Of a stretch of DNA of 64,000 nt, positions 43,510 through 54,291 are shown piece by piece. Below the pieces are notes generated by a model. That model saw nothing but the letters and a program-made list of their open reading frames with translations, searched no databases and had not been told where the DNA came from. The translations under genes were made by a program, and so were the position numbers. Positions within the stretch are counted from its first letter, which is position 1. Every line of letters begins with the position of its first letter. The stretch lies in NCBI GenBank assembly GCA_029168955.1, contig JAPDOI010000154.1, positions 871,001-935,000 on the forward strand, given 5' to 3'. The DNA comes from Aplectana chamaeleonis (Eukaryota > Nematoda > Chromadorea > Rhabditida > Cosmocercidae).

Positions 43510-44690
43510 CATCTTACCTCCATAGGCGCTAACTCATGCGGACGACCTCAAGATCTATCGGCCTCTTTAATGAGCCTGCAGTTGACTTTTTTTATGAGCT
43601 TCAATGTGACCTCGATCGACTAGCCGAGTGGTCGAAAGTGTGGCAGCTACAATTATCAGAAGAAAATGCAGCTTTGCTGCATATTAACTTTCGTCATGAA
43701 TGCCCCTACGTTTAAACGGTGTGAAGCTTCCTGTGCACGAGGTTATCAGGGACCTAGGTATTCTTTATTACATTAGTTCGAATCTTAGCTGGAACTCCCA
43801 TTGCAGAGAAATCTCCAAAAGAGCTACCTCGGTGGCTAACTGTATTTTGAGATCCTGAAACATCCCTGTCTTCTGTTCACTACAAGAAATCATTCACTGT
43901 TTACTGCCGACCCCTTACTGGAGTACTGTACTCAGGTTTGGTCACCTTCCACAAAGTGGAAGATGAGTGAGATCATTGAAAATGTGCAAAAACGATACTC
44001 TAGACGGCATGTGTTCACCAAAGTATTTCCAAAACAGAGAAGTTCCAGATTATGCAGCTCGTTTGGATATGCTAGGGTTAAATACTCCTACGATATCGCA
44101 GAGCTGAATTTGATTTGCATCTGTGCTATAAGATCGTGCATGGTTTTTAAGTGACATTCCCTTTGACAGCCTTTTTCGTGTTTACTTCGCCACCATGTCC
44201 GTTCTCGCAAACATGGATTCCAACTTCGAACGGAAATTCACTCCCCAAAGGCAAAGCATATTGAATTCCTTTGCGTTCAGGGTTGTCAGAACTTGGAACA
44301 ATTTGGTTCTGCAGAAATCGCTGAATCCGGGAAACTTTTCTATCTTTCGAAGTAGACTATCCAAGTACGATCTCAGGTCATTACAAGGAACGAGTGAGCG
44401 TCCACTCTGATTAAAAGGGTATTACTAATAACCTAATGTGACGGGTTTTTCCAGCTTGTTGTGCTTTTTTCATCCCAGAAGCGGTGGCCTCAAGTATCTT
44501 GGAGACAAGATGCCATTCGAATCGTAAAAAGAAAATTTCTCTGCAAAAAATCATATTTTGTCCCCCTTCTCACTTCTGCCATTGTTATGCATCTTTTTTT
44601 AATTTAACAAAGAATCTCATTCACATACATGTATATGCGTATGTTTCTTTATTTCCACAATAAAGTCGTTGAATGAATGAATGAACTACC
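43510..44690 (+). pseudogene. LINE 3' fragment (CR1-like reverse transcriptase and 3' tail)
   Basis: Reading across several frame breaks: DDLKIYRPLFNEP (remains of the RT YADD block), FFYELQCDLDRLAEWSKVWQ, LPVHEVIRDLGI, LSWNSHCREISKRA, LEYCTQVWSP and, later, HSPKAKHIEFLC. The 3' end carries AATAAAGTCG and a (GAAT)n tail at 44672-44690, a typical LINE 3' microsatellite. Upstream RT and endonuclease domains are absent, so it is 5' truncated. Probably the same family as 34800-35450. Confidence 0.85.
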
Positions 44691-44699
44691 ACCTCGTGC

Positions 44700-45600
44700 A
44701 CTGTGCGGGCAGGTTTGAGAATGATACATTGTGAGAAGAATTTGGAAGAATTTTTTTTCATCTGAAAAAGGTATTAGAATGCACTGAATGAGGGTATAAA
44801 AAGTGAAGAATTATGTGCATGAGGAAAAACTTCAAATATTGGGCAAATATCAGGTCAAAATTTTTCGGGAAAGGGATAAATGAATGACATTTTTATTTCA
44901 TTTTACTATATATTAAACTTTATATTCACTCATTACTTATAATTATTTATATTTTCCGGATTAAATACTTTCATCGAATATTTGTACATTTTTTGCATTC
45001 ATAGGTCATTCAGAATTCGCGAATAAAAGAAGAAAGATTTCCTAATGGATTTCTAAATTAAATACAGGGACGTAATTTCGGTTTATTCAATCGTTCAGAA
45101 ATATGCTTCGATTGCCCATGTTTAGGATGGAAAAATATCTCAGGGAATAGTGCTCAAGTAGATTAGTTGGGTTTGGAAGGAATTTTTCAAGAAAGCGTTG
45201 CCCGTAGAGTAATGGTTCAATTTCGTCACCATACAGACGATTTGTATGCGGATAATGGAGGCGAATCGAATGACTCTACGACGTGCTGATATTAAAATGC
45301 TGATAATGGGCGCGTGAGAATCCCAGTGGACGAGTAATTAGCAACCTATCTGGGATACTCGTGGGTATACCTAAGGTAATTTCTATGTGCTGCCCCGTAA
45401 ATGACCATACGGGGTCGCAACAATGGTGTGGCTGACGGGTCAGAGTAACCACGGAGAACAATAGGTAATCTATATAGCATGATGAGTAGAAAACGTCACC
45501 ATAGTTCTAAATCACAACACATCAAAAGAGTTAAGGAAAGAGAAATTGAAACAAAAGCATAGAAAAGAGAAAAACGACGTAGAGGCAAAAGACGCCAACT
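44700..45600. other. No gene recognised
   Basis: AT-rich sequence with only very short frames. No repeats of note. Confidence 0.45.
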
Positions 45601-45619
45601 GTGTTTTTTTGGAAATATA

Positions 45620-45860
45620 GCGGGCGACTGGCTCGCAAAGAGCTTGCGACGCGCTATACCACTACTAGTCGTGCTGGCGACCCGCTATACTCCGTGGCGG
45701 GTGAGCGAGATGAGACGAGGGGGCAGCGGGTGGCGAGCACTTTTGAAATTAGGGGTGAGCGGGTGGCGAGCATGTCCCCGAAATGCAAAGTTCTGGTCGC
45801 GAGCACTGAGTCTCCTGAGTAGTGCCCCCTCTCTGTCTGCCCTCCCGCTGAGATAGCACC
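45620..45860. repeat. GC-rich repeat with GGTGGCGAGC words, copy 2
   Basis: AGCGGGTGGCGAGCAC and GAGCGGGTGGCGAGCATG, with CTGGCGACCCGCTATAC, GTGGCGGGTGAGCGAGATG and CTGGTCGCGAGCACTGAG. Same vocabulary as 42355-42570 in a different order. Confidence 0.6.
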
Positions 45861-46413
45861 TGTTGCAAAACATTCCTATTCAATTTCCCTAGCCTGCAGA
45901 CACAATCCTGGCGTCATCTGAATAGCGAAGTGTCTACGACGCCGAAGAAAACGGCGTATTATGCGTGTAATGTGAAGTTTGGTGCAATCACACACAAAAC
46001 CTTCAGTTCACGGCTCGGTTGGATTACAAAGCTTAAACGATTTTTCTCTCTTGTGTTTCGGAATATTTTGCGAATCTCTGGGTGACATTGATTCTTTTGC
46101 GCTGGGTGGAGCCTCCTATTGCGACCCCTTCCAGGAGCCTGAGAGCTCTGCGACGGCCTTGGTGGTGTCGGATGGAGCTTGTTGCGGCCCGCTCTCTGTC
46201 GGCGAACCCTAAATCGAACTTGGCTCAAGCGCATTACAGATGAAAATGAGTGCTTATCGTAAAGACTATACGTGACTAATTAGATTATGTTAGGCGAAGT
46301 TCTGTTCATATTTGCTGCTAAAAAATCTTCTACACTTTAAAATAACTATTTTTCCTTCCTGGATCCATTCCCTCCTATGGTTTTGTGGTTAATCTAAATC
46401 TACCTTACTTCCA

Positions 46414-46530
46414 GGCCGCTTGCGAAGCAGCGAAGGAAGCTGGTCTGTCCAAGCTGGATGTGCTTTATCACGCGTCAGCTCTTTCTGGTGATCTTCCGTG
46501 TTTTTCCCTAACCGGCACTAGTGGAGCCCA
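46414..46530 (+). CDS. Possible exon of an unidentified gene
   Basis: After CTTACTTCCAG there is an open stretch reading AACEAAKEAGLSKLDVLYH then ASALSGDLPCFS and LTGTSGAQ, followed by donor GTGTGT. Composition looks protein-like (Ala/Lys-rich helix), but no family was recognised. A second open stretch at about 46825-46960 (NLKNCVKNGLLRVTPATS) could belong to it. Weak. Confidence 0.3.
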
Positions 46531-46659
46531 GGTGTGTGGTCTTTTTCTACATGCTGGTCCGACTGGACGTTTTCATGCGATGTCTTCCGTTTTCGTAATT
46601 TCATGGTTCCTTGTGAAGAAAACCGTCAAAGACGTTCTAACCGCCTCTGTTCCTATGGG

Positions 46660-48085
46660 CCATCCACGAAGCCGTGGTTGATGGCTACTCATGAGGTTAA
46701 CTCCACCTCATATTGTAGCCGAGTTGATGTTGCACGTTGCACCCATGAATTTTACCCGCTTGAACGTGTTCCCGAGCAAAGTTTCGATTTTGAGATTTCC
46801 CGCTGAATCGGTGCGTATGCTGCAGGTAACCTCAAGAACTGCGTAAAGAACGGTCTTCTTCGTGTTACTCCAGCCACTTCCGTTCATCACTGTGTCAGAA
46901 AAGTGTGTCCGTCGTCCGGTTTTTTAGCCATCGTCCACGCATTCTTCAAAACTGCAGTGTAAATATATGTAACTCAGGTCATGATTATCATGTTGTGAAT
47001 ACCGTAATCCCTGACTTCAGAGCTGGTTTCTTCGAAAGCAAAATTTAATAGTTTGTCAAATGTCCAGACGGTGTTCAGCTAGGCCAGCCCAATCTATCTA
47101 ATCCAAATTTCGGTAGTGTCAAAATTTGAACGAACCTTGCTTTAAGGCGTTTATCCTCTGGTTCCGAGCCTGATCCCTCGCGCGCTTATGCGGAGCGAGG
47201 GTAGAGACAGCGAGAAATTGTGGGGAGAAAGAGACGCAGCGTACGCACGCACACGCACGCGACGAACGGAAATAAATCACACACGGAAACAGAGGATAAA
47301 CTCCACGGAACATTCTTGGAGACGATGCTCATGTTTTACAGGCGACCCGTGAAGTTTCGTCTATTCTACCTTTTTTCGTAGTTGATATTCTAGGGCTACC
47401 CATGATTTTAGCTCTTACCCGCGTTGTGTCCTACAGGCCGCTTACGATGCTAAGGTTTTCCGACTTGTTCGTTCAGTTGGTGGTCTAGGTACCACATCTG
47501 GAGTTTACGAGTGGCCGACCACTCCTAAACTTTAGCCAGCCCGTTCTAGTATTGTATATTCTAGGGGCCGAAGCTGAAGCTTATTCATCCCTCATTTCCC
47601 GCAATCGATATTTGGGGCCACCTAATTTGGTCATTCAGTGCGTTGATAACATAGCAGTATATCATTATATAGACAAGTTGAGACCACCCACGAAGTTTAC
47701 TCTCTTTTCCAACTGATTTCTGCAGTTTTTGTCCCACGGACCACCCATGAAGCTTAGTCCGTCCTCATAGTTCATTCTGGGTACCACACCTGGAGTTTAA
47801 GAGTTACAGATCACTCATGAACTTTAGCCTTTCAGTTTTATGTATTGTATATGTTAGGGGCCTGACCTGAAGGGTGCTTCTCTTCTCCCAATCTGTTCCC
47901 ACAGTCTATATTTATATTTTTGGACCACCCATGCCATTTAGTCTCTCCGCTGATACCAGTATGTGCGTAACAGCTGTATATCATCCTTTAAAAAGCAAGA
48001 TACCACTCATTAAGTCAACTTTTTCCCACCGGACTCTTGTAGTTTACATCCCACAGACCACCTATGAAGTCTATCCCCTCCAACA
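46660..48085 (+). repeat. Degenerate minisatellite, GACCACCCATGAAGTTTAG motif
   Basis: Variants of GACCACCCATGAAGTTTAGTC occur near 47342, 47396, 47513, 47685, 47741, 47807, 47923 and 48056, spaced 55-170 bp. They are linked by words such as TATATTCTAGGGGCC and CTGGAGTTTA(C/A)GAG. An early relative (GGCCATCCACGAAGCC) is at 46660. Confidence 0.6.
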
Positions 48086-48262
48086 TGCAGGGTCAAGCGG
48101 AGCTTTGCTAAATTTTCGAAATTGGAGCGACCCCTTCATCATCAATTTTTCCAGATTCCAAAATTTTTGGCAACCCTCCGAGGCAGGATTTCTGGGCAGT
48201 TTATATTTGATCTCTAAGACTGCCACACGCAAAAATTCGTTCTGCAGTCGGGCTCAAGTTTC

Positions 48263-48536
48263 TACTGTGCTTCTAGGCCTAATTCCGGTCCGCATTCGCG
48301 TCTCGACGCGCCTTGCGGCCGCACGCTGTTCGAGTCAGTCGATTACACGGCGACAAAACCGACTCGATGTGGCTTTTTTATACAGTTTTCCGAGTTTTTT
48401 TTTTAGTTTCCAAAACTCACCTAGAGTCAACAGATCGCCGGCCGCGGCGCAGGAAACTTCCGAATCGAGAGCGTGCGGTCGCAGAGCGTGTCGAGACGCA
48501 ATTTTGGACCGGAATTTGGCCCAGAGAAGCACAGTA
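48263..48536. mobile_element. TA-flanked foldback MITE, copy 2
   Basis: TA then CTGTGCTTCTAGGCCTAATT ... and GAATTTGGCCCAGAGAAGC ending ACAG then TA. It matches 14691-14973 through both arms and the centre (GTGGCTTTTTTATACAGTTT; CACCTAGAGTCAA). Confidence 0.85.
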
Positions 48537-48941
48537 AAACCTGAGCAATGCTACGACCCCTCCCTTTTGGTGACAAAAATATCGATACTTTTCGGAATAT
48601 CTTCGTCAAATTTTCATTCTTGAACCGAAACTTTTGCGACCCCCCCCCAGTAACCTTAATTTTCGGACCAAAATTTGTGCAACCCCGCTTGACATGTTCA
48701 CATAGTTGATATTCTAGGTACGACAAAAAGTAGAAAAAAAGCGGGACTGAATTTTTACATTCTAGCGTTGCCCAGTTTTCGAAGCATGGCAAAATGATCA
48801 CGGCAGATCACATGGGGCGCCTGTGTTCCCTGTTTTCTGTCAAAACCAGAGGATCAGAAAATTGGATTCAGCCACATCAGGTTTCGTCTGCCGTATACCA
48901 TCACTTTGCAATAATATTTTTGTGAATTATTGAATCTTAAG

Positions 48942-49030
48942 GCAAAAATGTACTGTTCGAAAATGTCGATGGTGCTGAAGTTTCCAACACGGCTGACCTG
49001 CAGGCTGGCGGGAGTTACCTCGTGGACATA
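48942..49030 (+). CDS. Possible exon, unidentified (weakly doublecortin-like)
   Basis: 89 nt between GAATCTTAAG and GTCAGT. The open frame reads KNVLFENVDGAEVSNTADLQ then AGGSYLVDI. The G-x-E-V ... DL-x-x-GG-x-Y pattern recalls the end of doublecortin-type domains, but one exon is not enough to assign it, and no neighbouring exon was found. Confidence 0.3.
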
Positions 49031-49404
49031 GTCAGTTTTCGTTTTGCTATTTTTTTAATTTTACTCGCTTTTTTGGTTGATATGCCTGTAAACGGGAAAA
49101 AATGAAGTTCAGATTGGTGAGACATTTAAACCAAAGATGAGTGGTCTAAAAATCAATGGTCATGGAAAATATGAAACAACGTTAAAAAATTTCTAGAAAA
49201 CGGAGCATTATGGAAATCGGGGCGAGAAAGTAACATTTTCTGGTGAAGTCGGAAGAAGCCTCAATTTTCTCCCATTCGAATCAATCACTTTCGAATTGTT
49301 TGGCGTGGCTAACTTGAAGCTCCGCCCTCGTTTCGAGATTAAGCGAAACTTATGGCGCAAAGGTACGCCAGCTTGAATAAAATTTTTGCTCGGTTTTTTC
49401 AAAG

Positions 49405-49473
49405 CTTGGTCCCATTTACAGGACTTTGTAGCGCTCCTCAACACTCGACACATGTTCCGCGACATTGTGCGCT
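49405..49473. repeat. Minisatellite, left part, interrupted by LINE
   Basis: GCTCCTCAACACTCGACACA then TGTTCCGCGACATTGTGCGC matches the units at 50667-50860. The LINE fragment at 49474-50660 separates the two parts. Confidence 0.7.
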
Positions 49474-50660
49474 CCGTCTTCTTCTTCTTCTTCTTCTGCA
49501 GCCACAGAGGGTCCTGTCATAGATTAGGAACTGAGCCACAAGCGTTGGATTCGTCCAAAGATCTATTGTCGTTAACGATGTCGGTCTCATCGGACAGTTG
49601 AAAAGCTGCACAGTAGAATGCCTATATTACCACAATCCGGGCACTCGTCAGGTCTGCTGCTATCGATCTTATGTAAATAAGACATAAGAATGGGGAGTGC
49701 CCGCAGCGCAACGAGGCAAGGGGGTGCACCTGGCACGCCTACCGAGTTCCATCTCTGGTTTCGCTGACCTCAGCCGGCACGACTCCGAGAATGGAGTTTA
49801 CGGCGGCCTTGCATAAGTGATCCTTGACGAATTTCGTATGCTCAGCTCGTAAGAGACGAGGCGTTCTTGTTGTGCCTTGGTCCATCTCTGTATATTGATT
49901 TTCGTGCGAGCATCAGCAAACGGCTTTCTTATACCTCTCTCTCACGTGGTCTAATACTTTCGCGACGGATGATTTGGCTGCTTCAGAATGTTTATGTACG
50001 GCTGTTGTGCGTGGAGTTGGCAATGGTCCTTAACTGGCAGGATGCGAGCTAAGGCGTGTAGGTGCTCTACTGGAGAGCTTTTTAGAACAGCCTGGTTGCG
50101 ATTCGCAGTGCTCCATTTTGGATGCGCTGCAGCTTGGACCAGGATGTGTTCGACACGATATGCTGCCAGACTGGTGCAGCATACCCCTGGGCGGGCTGTA
50201 CGATGGCCTTGTACGTGGTCAGGTTTCTTTACTGCACCCCCAGGACGTTCCGCCGAGAGCACGTAGGACGTTGAGTCTTGTTATCACTGTAGCTTGCTTC
50301 TGCTCAGTATTCTTATGAAACTTCAACGAAGGATGCAACACGATTCCGAGTAGCTGAGGGAATCGGGCGGCCTGCGAGCGAGTTTCGTCCCATTTCACCA
50401 TGTGGATGAGCTCTTATGCTCGCAGGAATCAGTGGAAAAGACGGTGACGGATGATTTAGCGGCAGAGACCGTAAGCATATTGCTATCGAAAACATTTCAA
50501 CTCGATCAAGTAGTCATTGATCTTACTGGCAGCTACATTTATGTCGCGATCCCGGCATAGTATTGTAATATCATCCGCATATGCAACGACCTTGATGTCT
50601 TGGGATGGAACGGGTAGATCTTCAATATACAGACACTGAAGCTCCCTCTAATTGCTGACC
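49474..50660 (-). pseudogene. 5'-truncated jockey/R1-like LINE copy
   Basis: On the minus strand it starts inside the RT domain near the YADD block (TCATCCGCATATGCAACG at 50570) and runs through equivalents of AARFPQLLGIVLHPSLKFHK, NVLRALGGTSWG and SSPVEHLHALARILPVKDH to the Cys-His region (49630-49655). It ends in a (TTC)n tract, its AAG tail, at 49478-49498. Frame shifts separate the open pieces. It lies within a minisatellite. Confidence 0.85.
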
Positions 50661-50666
50661 CCTTTA

Positions 50667-50860
50667 GCGACGTTGTGCGCGCTCTTTCTCATTACCTCCA
50701 TGCCTTCCGCGACATTTTGCACTCTCCTTCCCAACGCCAACACACCCTCGACAGCGTGTGCTCTCCTTCCTAACACCGAGAAAACTTCCGTGACTGTGTG
50801 CGCACTCTTTCCGAACCTTCAAACATCTTGATATAATGTGCGCACTCCTTCTCAACGAAC
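50667..50860. repeat. Minisatellite, right part (~45-bp degenerate unit)
   Basis: About four units of the form GCGACGTTGTGCGCGCTCTTT then CTCATTACCTCCATGCCTTC. Variants include GACATTTTGCACTCTCC, CAGCGTGTGCTCTCC, ACTGTGTGCGCACTC and TAATGTGCGCACTCC. Confidence 0.7.
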
Positions 50861-50993
50861 CTCACCCGACCATTTTATTTACACGCATCGACTAGGGGGG
50901 TTACAGCAGGCCACGGCGGGTTACAGATGCTGTTCGCACCATTTTTGACCGGGGCCTAATTTTCGTGATGGCACTTGGTGCATATTTCTTTTT

Positions 50994-51040
50994 GAAAGGC
51001 AGTGTTCACGATGATTTTCATCCCCGAGTTTTCACATAAA
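50994..51040 (+). mobile_element. Left end of a TTAA-family MITE
   Basis: AAAGGCAGTGTTCACGATGA matches the family terminus. The expected TTAA is altered (TGAA) and no right end was found before the LINE fragments, so the copy is partial. Confidence 0.55.
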
Positions 51041-51231
51041 ACAATGCGTTGGCCTCCAAATGTTACAAAAATTACGAAGAAACGGCGAGAAATGCACTAA
51101 AACGTCAAATTTCAGTGTCATTGTTCTATGACATGGACTAGTTGTCCGGTTGGATGAACATGTTCATATGGTGGTTGTCACCGGTGGAAAATTGGGTCAA
51201 TCGAAAATAGAAGAATATTCTACAAAGCAGG

Positions 51232-51345
51232 ATTAGTTAGGGCCCTAAGGAAAGAACGGAGCATCAGAGAGTAGAATTGCAGGACGGTCGATTTCATTAT
51301 CACAACAGACAGCCCCCGTGATACTTGAGAAAAGATTTTTGATTT
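51232..51345 (+). repeat. Direct repeat A flanking the LINE cluster
   Basis: TTAGTTAGGGCCCTAAGG, AAAGAACGGAGCA and TTATCACAACAGACA match 54898-55010 (GTAGTTAGGGTCTGAAGG, AAAGAACGGAGCA, TTGTCACAACAAACA) in the same orientation, one on each side of the LINE block. Confidence 0.65.
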
Positions 51346-51445
51346 TTTATAATTTCAAGTCATTTATCTAGCTCTTAATCAATATAGCGAATACTCAAAA
51401 TTGAAGATTATCGTGTAAGCTTAAGCCTGCGTTTTAGGGATCAAG

Positions 51446-52040
51446 ATTAGGGTCATTATTCCAAGACTGGCTGGACCATGGCTCTATAAGTCGTGCGTAG
51501 TACTTCTTTCGTGCTGCCCCACGAGGTTCCAGCCAAGGCGCGAAGAATGTTGTTGCGCGAGTTGGCAGTGGCAGCTCGTATACGCGTGTTCTCATGGAAT
51601 CGTAAAGAGGGGTCCAGGAAAACTCCTAATAGTCGAGGATGCTTAGACAGTGGCAGCTCGTGACCATCCCAGACGACTTTGGGATGTAGTCGATGTTCGA
51701 TAGTAGCTGTTGTACATAGTGTAGCACTTGATTTGGAGGCAGAGACAGTCAGCGACTTTGATTTAAGATACACTGCCAGGGTCCGTAAGTAGCCATTCAT
51801 GGCAGCAGTGGCTCGATCGATAACTGAGTCCGTGCAAACGATTGTGATGTCATCGGCGTACAGGCACAGATGAATACCAGTTGGTGGCTCAGTCATTGGG
51901 GTCCGATCTTCGCAAATAGCGAAAACAGGCTAGGGGACAACACCCGCCTTGAGACACCGGCTTTCAGGGAAAAGTCTTACACGGACCATTGGACGATAGC
52001 AGCTTTGGAAGCACGTCCTATGGACATCGATTTTTGACAA
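51446..52040 (-). pseudogene. Related, diverged LINE RT fragment
   Basis: The minus strand reads KAAIVQWSV, a stop, AGVSRRVLSPSLFSLF, a shift, then MTEPPTGIHLCLYADDITIV (intact YADD) and PHPRLLGVFLDPSLRFHE-type and NNILRALAGTSWGSTKEVL segments. Its sequence differs from the 52 kb element (for example HELPLSKHPRLLGV against DRLPAARFPKLLGL), so it is a different, older subfamily. Its 5' side stops exactly at the 3' tail of the larger LINE. Confidence 0.85.
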
Positions 52041-52082
52041 AGCTTCTTCTTCTTCTTCTTTGCAGCCACATCGAGGGTTTCG

Positions 52083-54083
52083 TCATAGGTGAAGAAACTG
52101 GGCGACCAGTAGTGGATTCGTCCATAGATCCATTATGGTCAGCGTGGTAGGTCTCACCGGACAGCGAAATAAATGTGCTGTATCATGGCCGATAGTACCG
52201 CAGTCCGGACAGACATCAGATTTGCTGCTGTCGATTTTGCTGACGTAGGACATGAGCATTGACGAGTGACCGCAGCGCAACGATGCCAGTGTGCATCTAG
52301 CCCTTCTTCCGAGTTGAGTCTCGGATTCGCAGACTGGGGGCGGTACTTCTCCTAGTATAGGATTCACCGCCGTCTTCTCAAGATGACACCGTACGAACTT
52401 GGTGTGCCTCGCGCAAAAGACGGAGTCGTTCTTGCTGTGAGTCGTGCCATCTCTGCAAGTTGACTTTGCATGGAGCATCGGCAAATGGCATTCTTTGGCT
52501 CTCTCTCTAACGGGGTTAAGCACTCTCCAGGACGGGTGGTTTGGTTGTTTAATAATATTGATTCGTAATTGTTGGGCTTGCAGCTGACAGTGCTCCTTCA
52601 CAGGCAATAGACGGGCTTCGGCATGCAGATGCTCGACTGGGGAACTCTTTGCACATCCGGTGGCAATGCGAAGAGCGGCATTTTGTACGCGTTGCATCTT
52701 AAACCAGGAAGATTCTGAAACTAGATGCTGCCAAACCGGTGCGGCGTATTCCATGGCTGGCTGAAGAATCGCCTTATACGTCATGAGTATCGTTTCCTTG
52801 CTGCTACCCCATGAGGTACCGCCTAGGGCCCTGAGAACATTGAGTTTGGCTTTAACAACAGCCTGCTTCTGCTCGGTATTTTTATGAAACTTGAGCGACG
52901 GATCGAGCACAAGACCGAGCAGTTTTGGAAATCGAGCAGCAGGCAGACGGTCTCCATCCCACTCTACCTCCGGATGAGCTCTGTGCTCGGATGGGTCCGT
53001 TGTGAGGACGGATACTGATGATTTCGATGCGGAGATCTTTAGCATCTTGTCGTCGAAGAACCTCTTCAGCGTCTTCAGGTACTCGTTGATCTTGGTGGCG
53101 GCTACCTTTATATCCCGGTCTCGACACATGATTGTTATATCATCGGCGTAGGCGACAGTCTTGATATCCTGTGGTGGTTCAGGCATATCTTCTAGATACA
53201 GACTGAAGAGAGCTGGTGATAAACACCGCCCTGGGGGACTCCAGCTGCCATAGGAATACTGTTGGAGACATGGTTCTGGAACATGACTTGCCCGTCGACC
53301 TTTGATAAAGGCCGATATCCAGCTCTTTTGCCACGGTGGTATTGACGACTCCAAAACGTTTCCTGACAAGATTCCTAGGTTAACCGTATCGAAACCCTTG
53401 GTGAGATCCAGAGCGATAGCTACAGTTCTCAATGGCTTCAAAGCGTTGAACCCGTCGATTGCATAGCCAGTAATTTCTAGCAACGCAGTAGTTGTTGGAT
53501 GCAGCCTTTTGAACCCGTGTTGAAACAATTGTTTCTTGTTGTGCTCTGCTAAATTCTCCACAATGAGCTTTTCGGCTACCTTAGCGAAAGGTGACATCAA
53601 GCTAATGGGTCGATAACCCTTTACTGACGACTGAGGTTTGCCTGGCTTCGGCAACGGGATGACGTTGGCTGTCTTCCAGTTTTGGGGAATAATGCACGAG
53701 CTGAATGAAGTGTTAATCACATCAACGACGAGTGGGAGGATCTCAGTCGGGAGCTTCTTCAGTACAGCAGGACAAATGCCGTCGGGACCGACAGCTTTGG
53801 AGTTCCGCATGTCCTTTATGATCTTCTCTACGTGCGCCACAGTGTACGCATCGGCCGTGCTCATGAGCGGGAGGCGGCACAGCTCTCTAACTGTCACTCT
53901 ATTCTGCGGACCACGCCGTGTACTTGTGACAAAGAAGCTTTTTCCAAGAGAGTAGGCGGCTTCCTTACCCGTCTTGAAAACGTTATTATCAAATTCAATG
54001 GTGGATACGGTAGCTGGCGAGCTCTTTCCAGATAGCTTCCGTAGTACCTTCCACGTAGTTGCACTGTCCGCCTTGAAATCCAA
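52083..54083 (-). CDS. LINE reverse transcriptase ORF (666 codons, two compensating shifts inside)
   Basis: Reverse transcriptase that would copy element RNA at a nicked target. Visible blocks: VGPDGICPAVLKKLP, IPLPKPGKPQSSVKGYRPIS (fingers), AIALDLTKGFDTVN (first catalytic Asp), VAYADDITIM (catalytic YADD), PKLLGLVLDPSLKFHK, VLRALGGTSWGSSKE (thumb) and CPDCGTIGHDTAHLFRCP (Cys-His). Between about 53288 and 53225 the frame reads YSYGSWSPPGRCLSPALF; the other frame there encodes the conserved AAGVPQGG block, so a +1 and a -1 change cancel. The annotated Met at 54083 is internal: homologous frame continues upstream to the endonuclease. Probably inactive, but recent. Confidence 0.92.
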   Translation of the reverse strand: MDFKADSATTWKVLRKLSGKSSPATVSTIEFDNNVFKTGKEAAYSLGKSFFVTSTRRGPQNRVTVRELCRLPLMSTADAYTVAHVEKIIKDMRNSKAVGPDGICPAVLKKLPTEILPLVVDVINTSFSSCIIPQNWKTANVIPLPKPGKPQSSVKGYRPISLMSPFAKVAEKLIVENLAEHNKKQLFQHGFKRLHPTTTALLEITGYAIDGFNALKPLRTVAIALDLTKGFDTVNLGILSGNVLESSIPPWQKSWISAFIKGRRASHVPEPCLQQYSYGSWSPPGRCLSPALFSLYLEDMPEPPQDIKTVAYADDITIMCRDRDIKVAATKINEYLKTLKRFFDDKMLKISASKSSVSVLTTDPSEHRAHPEVEWDGDRLPAARFPKLLGLVLDPSLKFHKNTEQKQAVVKAKLNVLRALGGTSWGSSKETILMTYKAILQPAMEYAAPVWQHLVSESSWFKMQRVQNAALRIATGCAKSSPVEHLHAEARLLPVKEHCQLQAQQLRINIIKQPNHPSWRVLNPVRERAKECHLPMLHAKSTCRDGTTHSKNDSVFCARHTKFVRCHLEKTAVNPILGEVPPPVCESETQLGRRARCTLASLRCGHSSMLMSYVSKIDSSKSDVCPDCGTIGHDTAHLFRCPVRPTTLTIMDLWTNPLLVAQFLHL

Positions 54084-54291
54084 CTGTCCCGTGAACTTTT
54101 CCCATTCTTCTTTCTTGTGCCTGTCCAGATCTTTTCTGATCTCGTCATCGAGTTGAGCAACGACAGGGTCTAGATGGTCGGCTGCTCTCCTGGCATCTCT
54201 AGTCCTAATCTTTGGAGAATTTCTCTGGTGACGTTTGGATAGAACGTCTTAACGCGGCCAACAGGAATAGCCGCCTTCATGGCCCGGCGGA

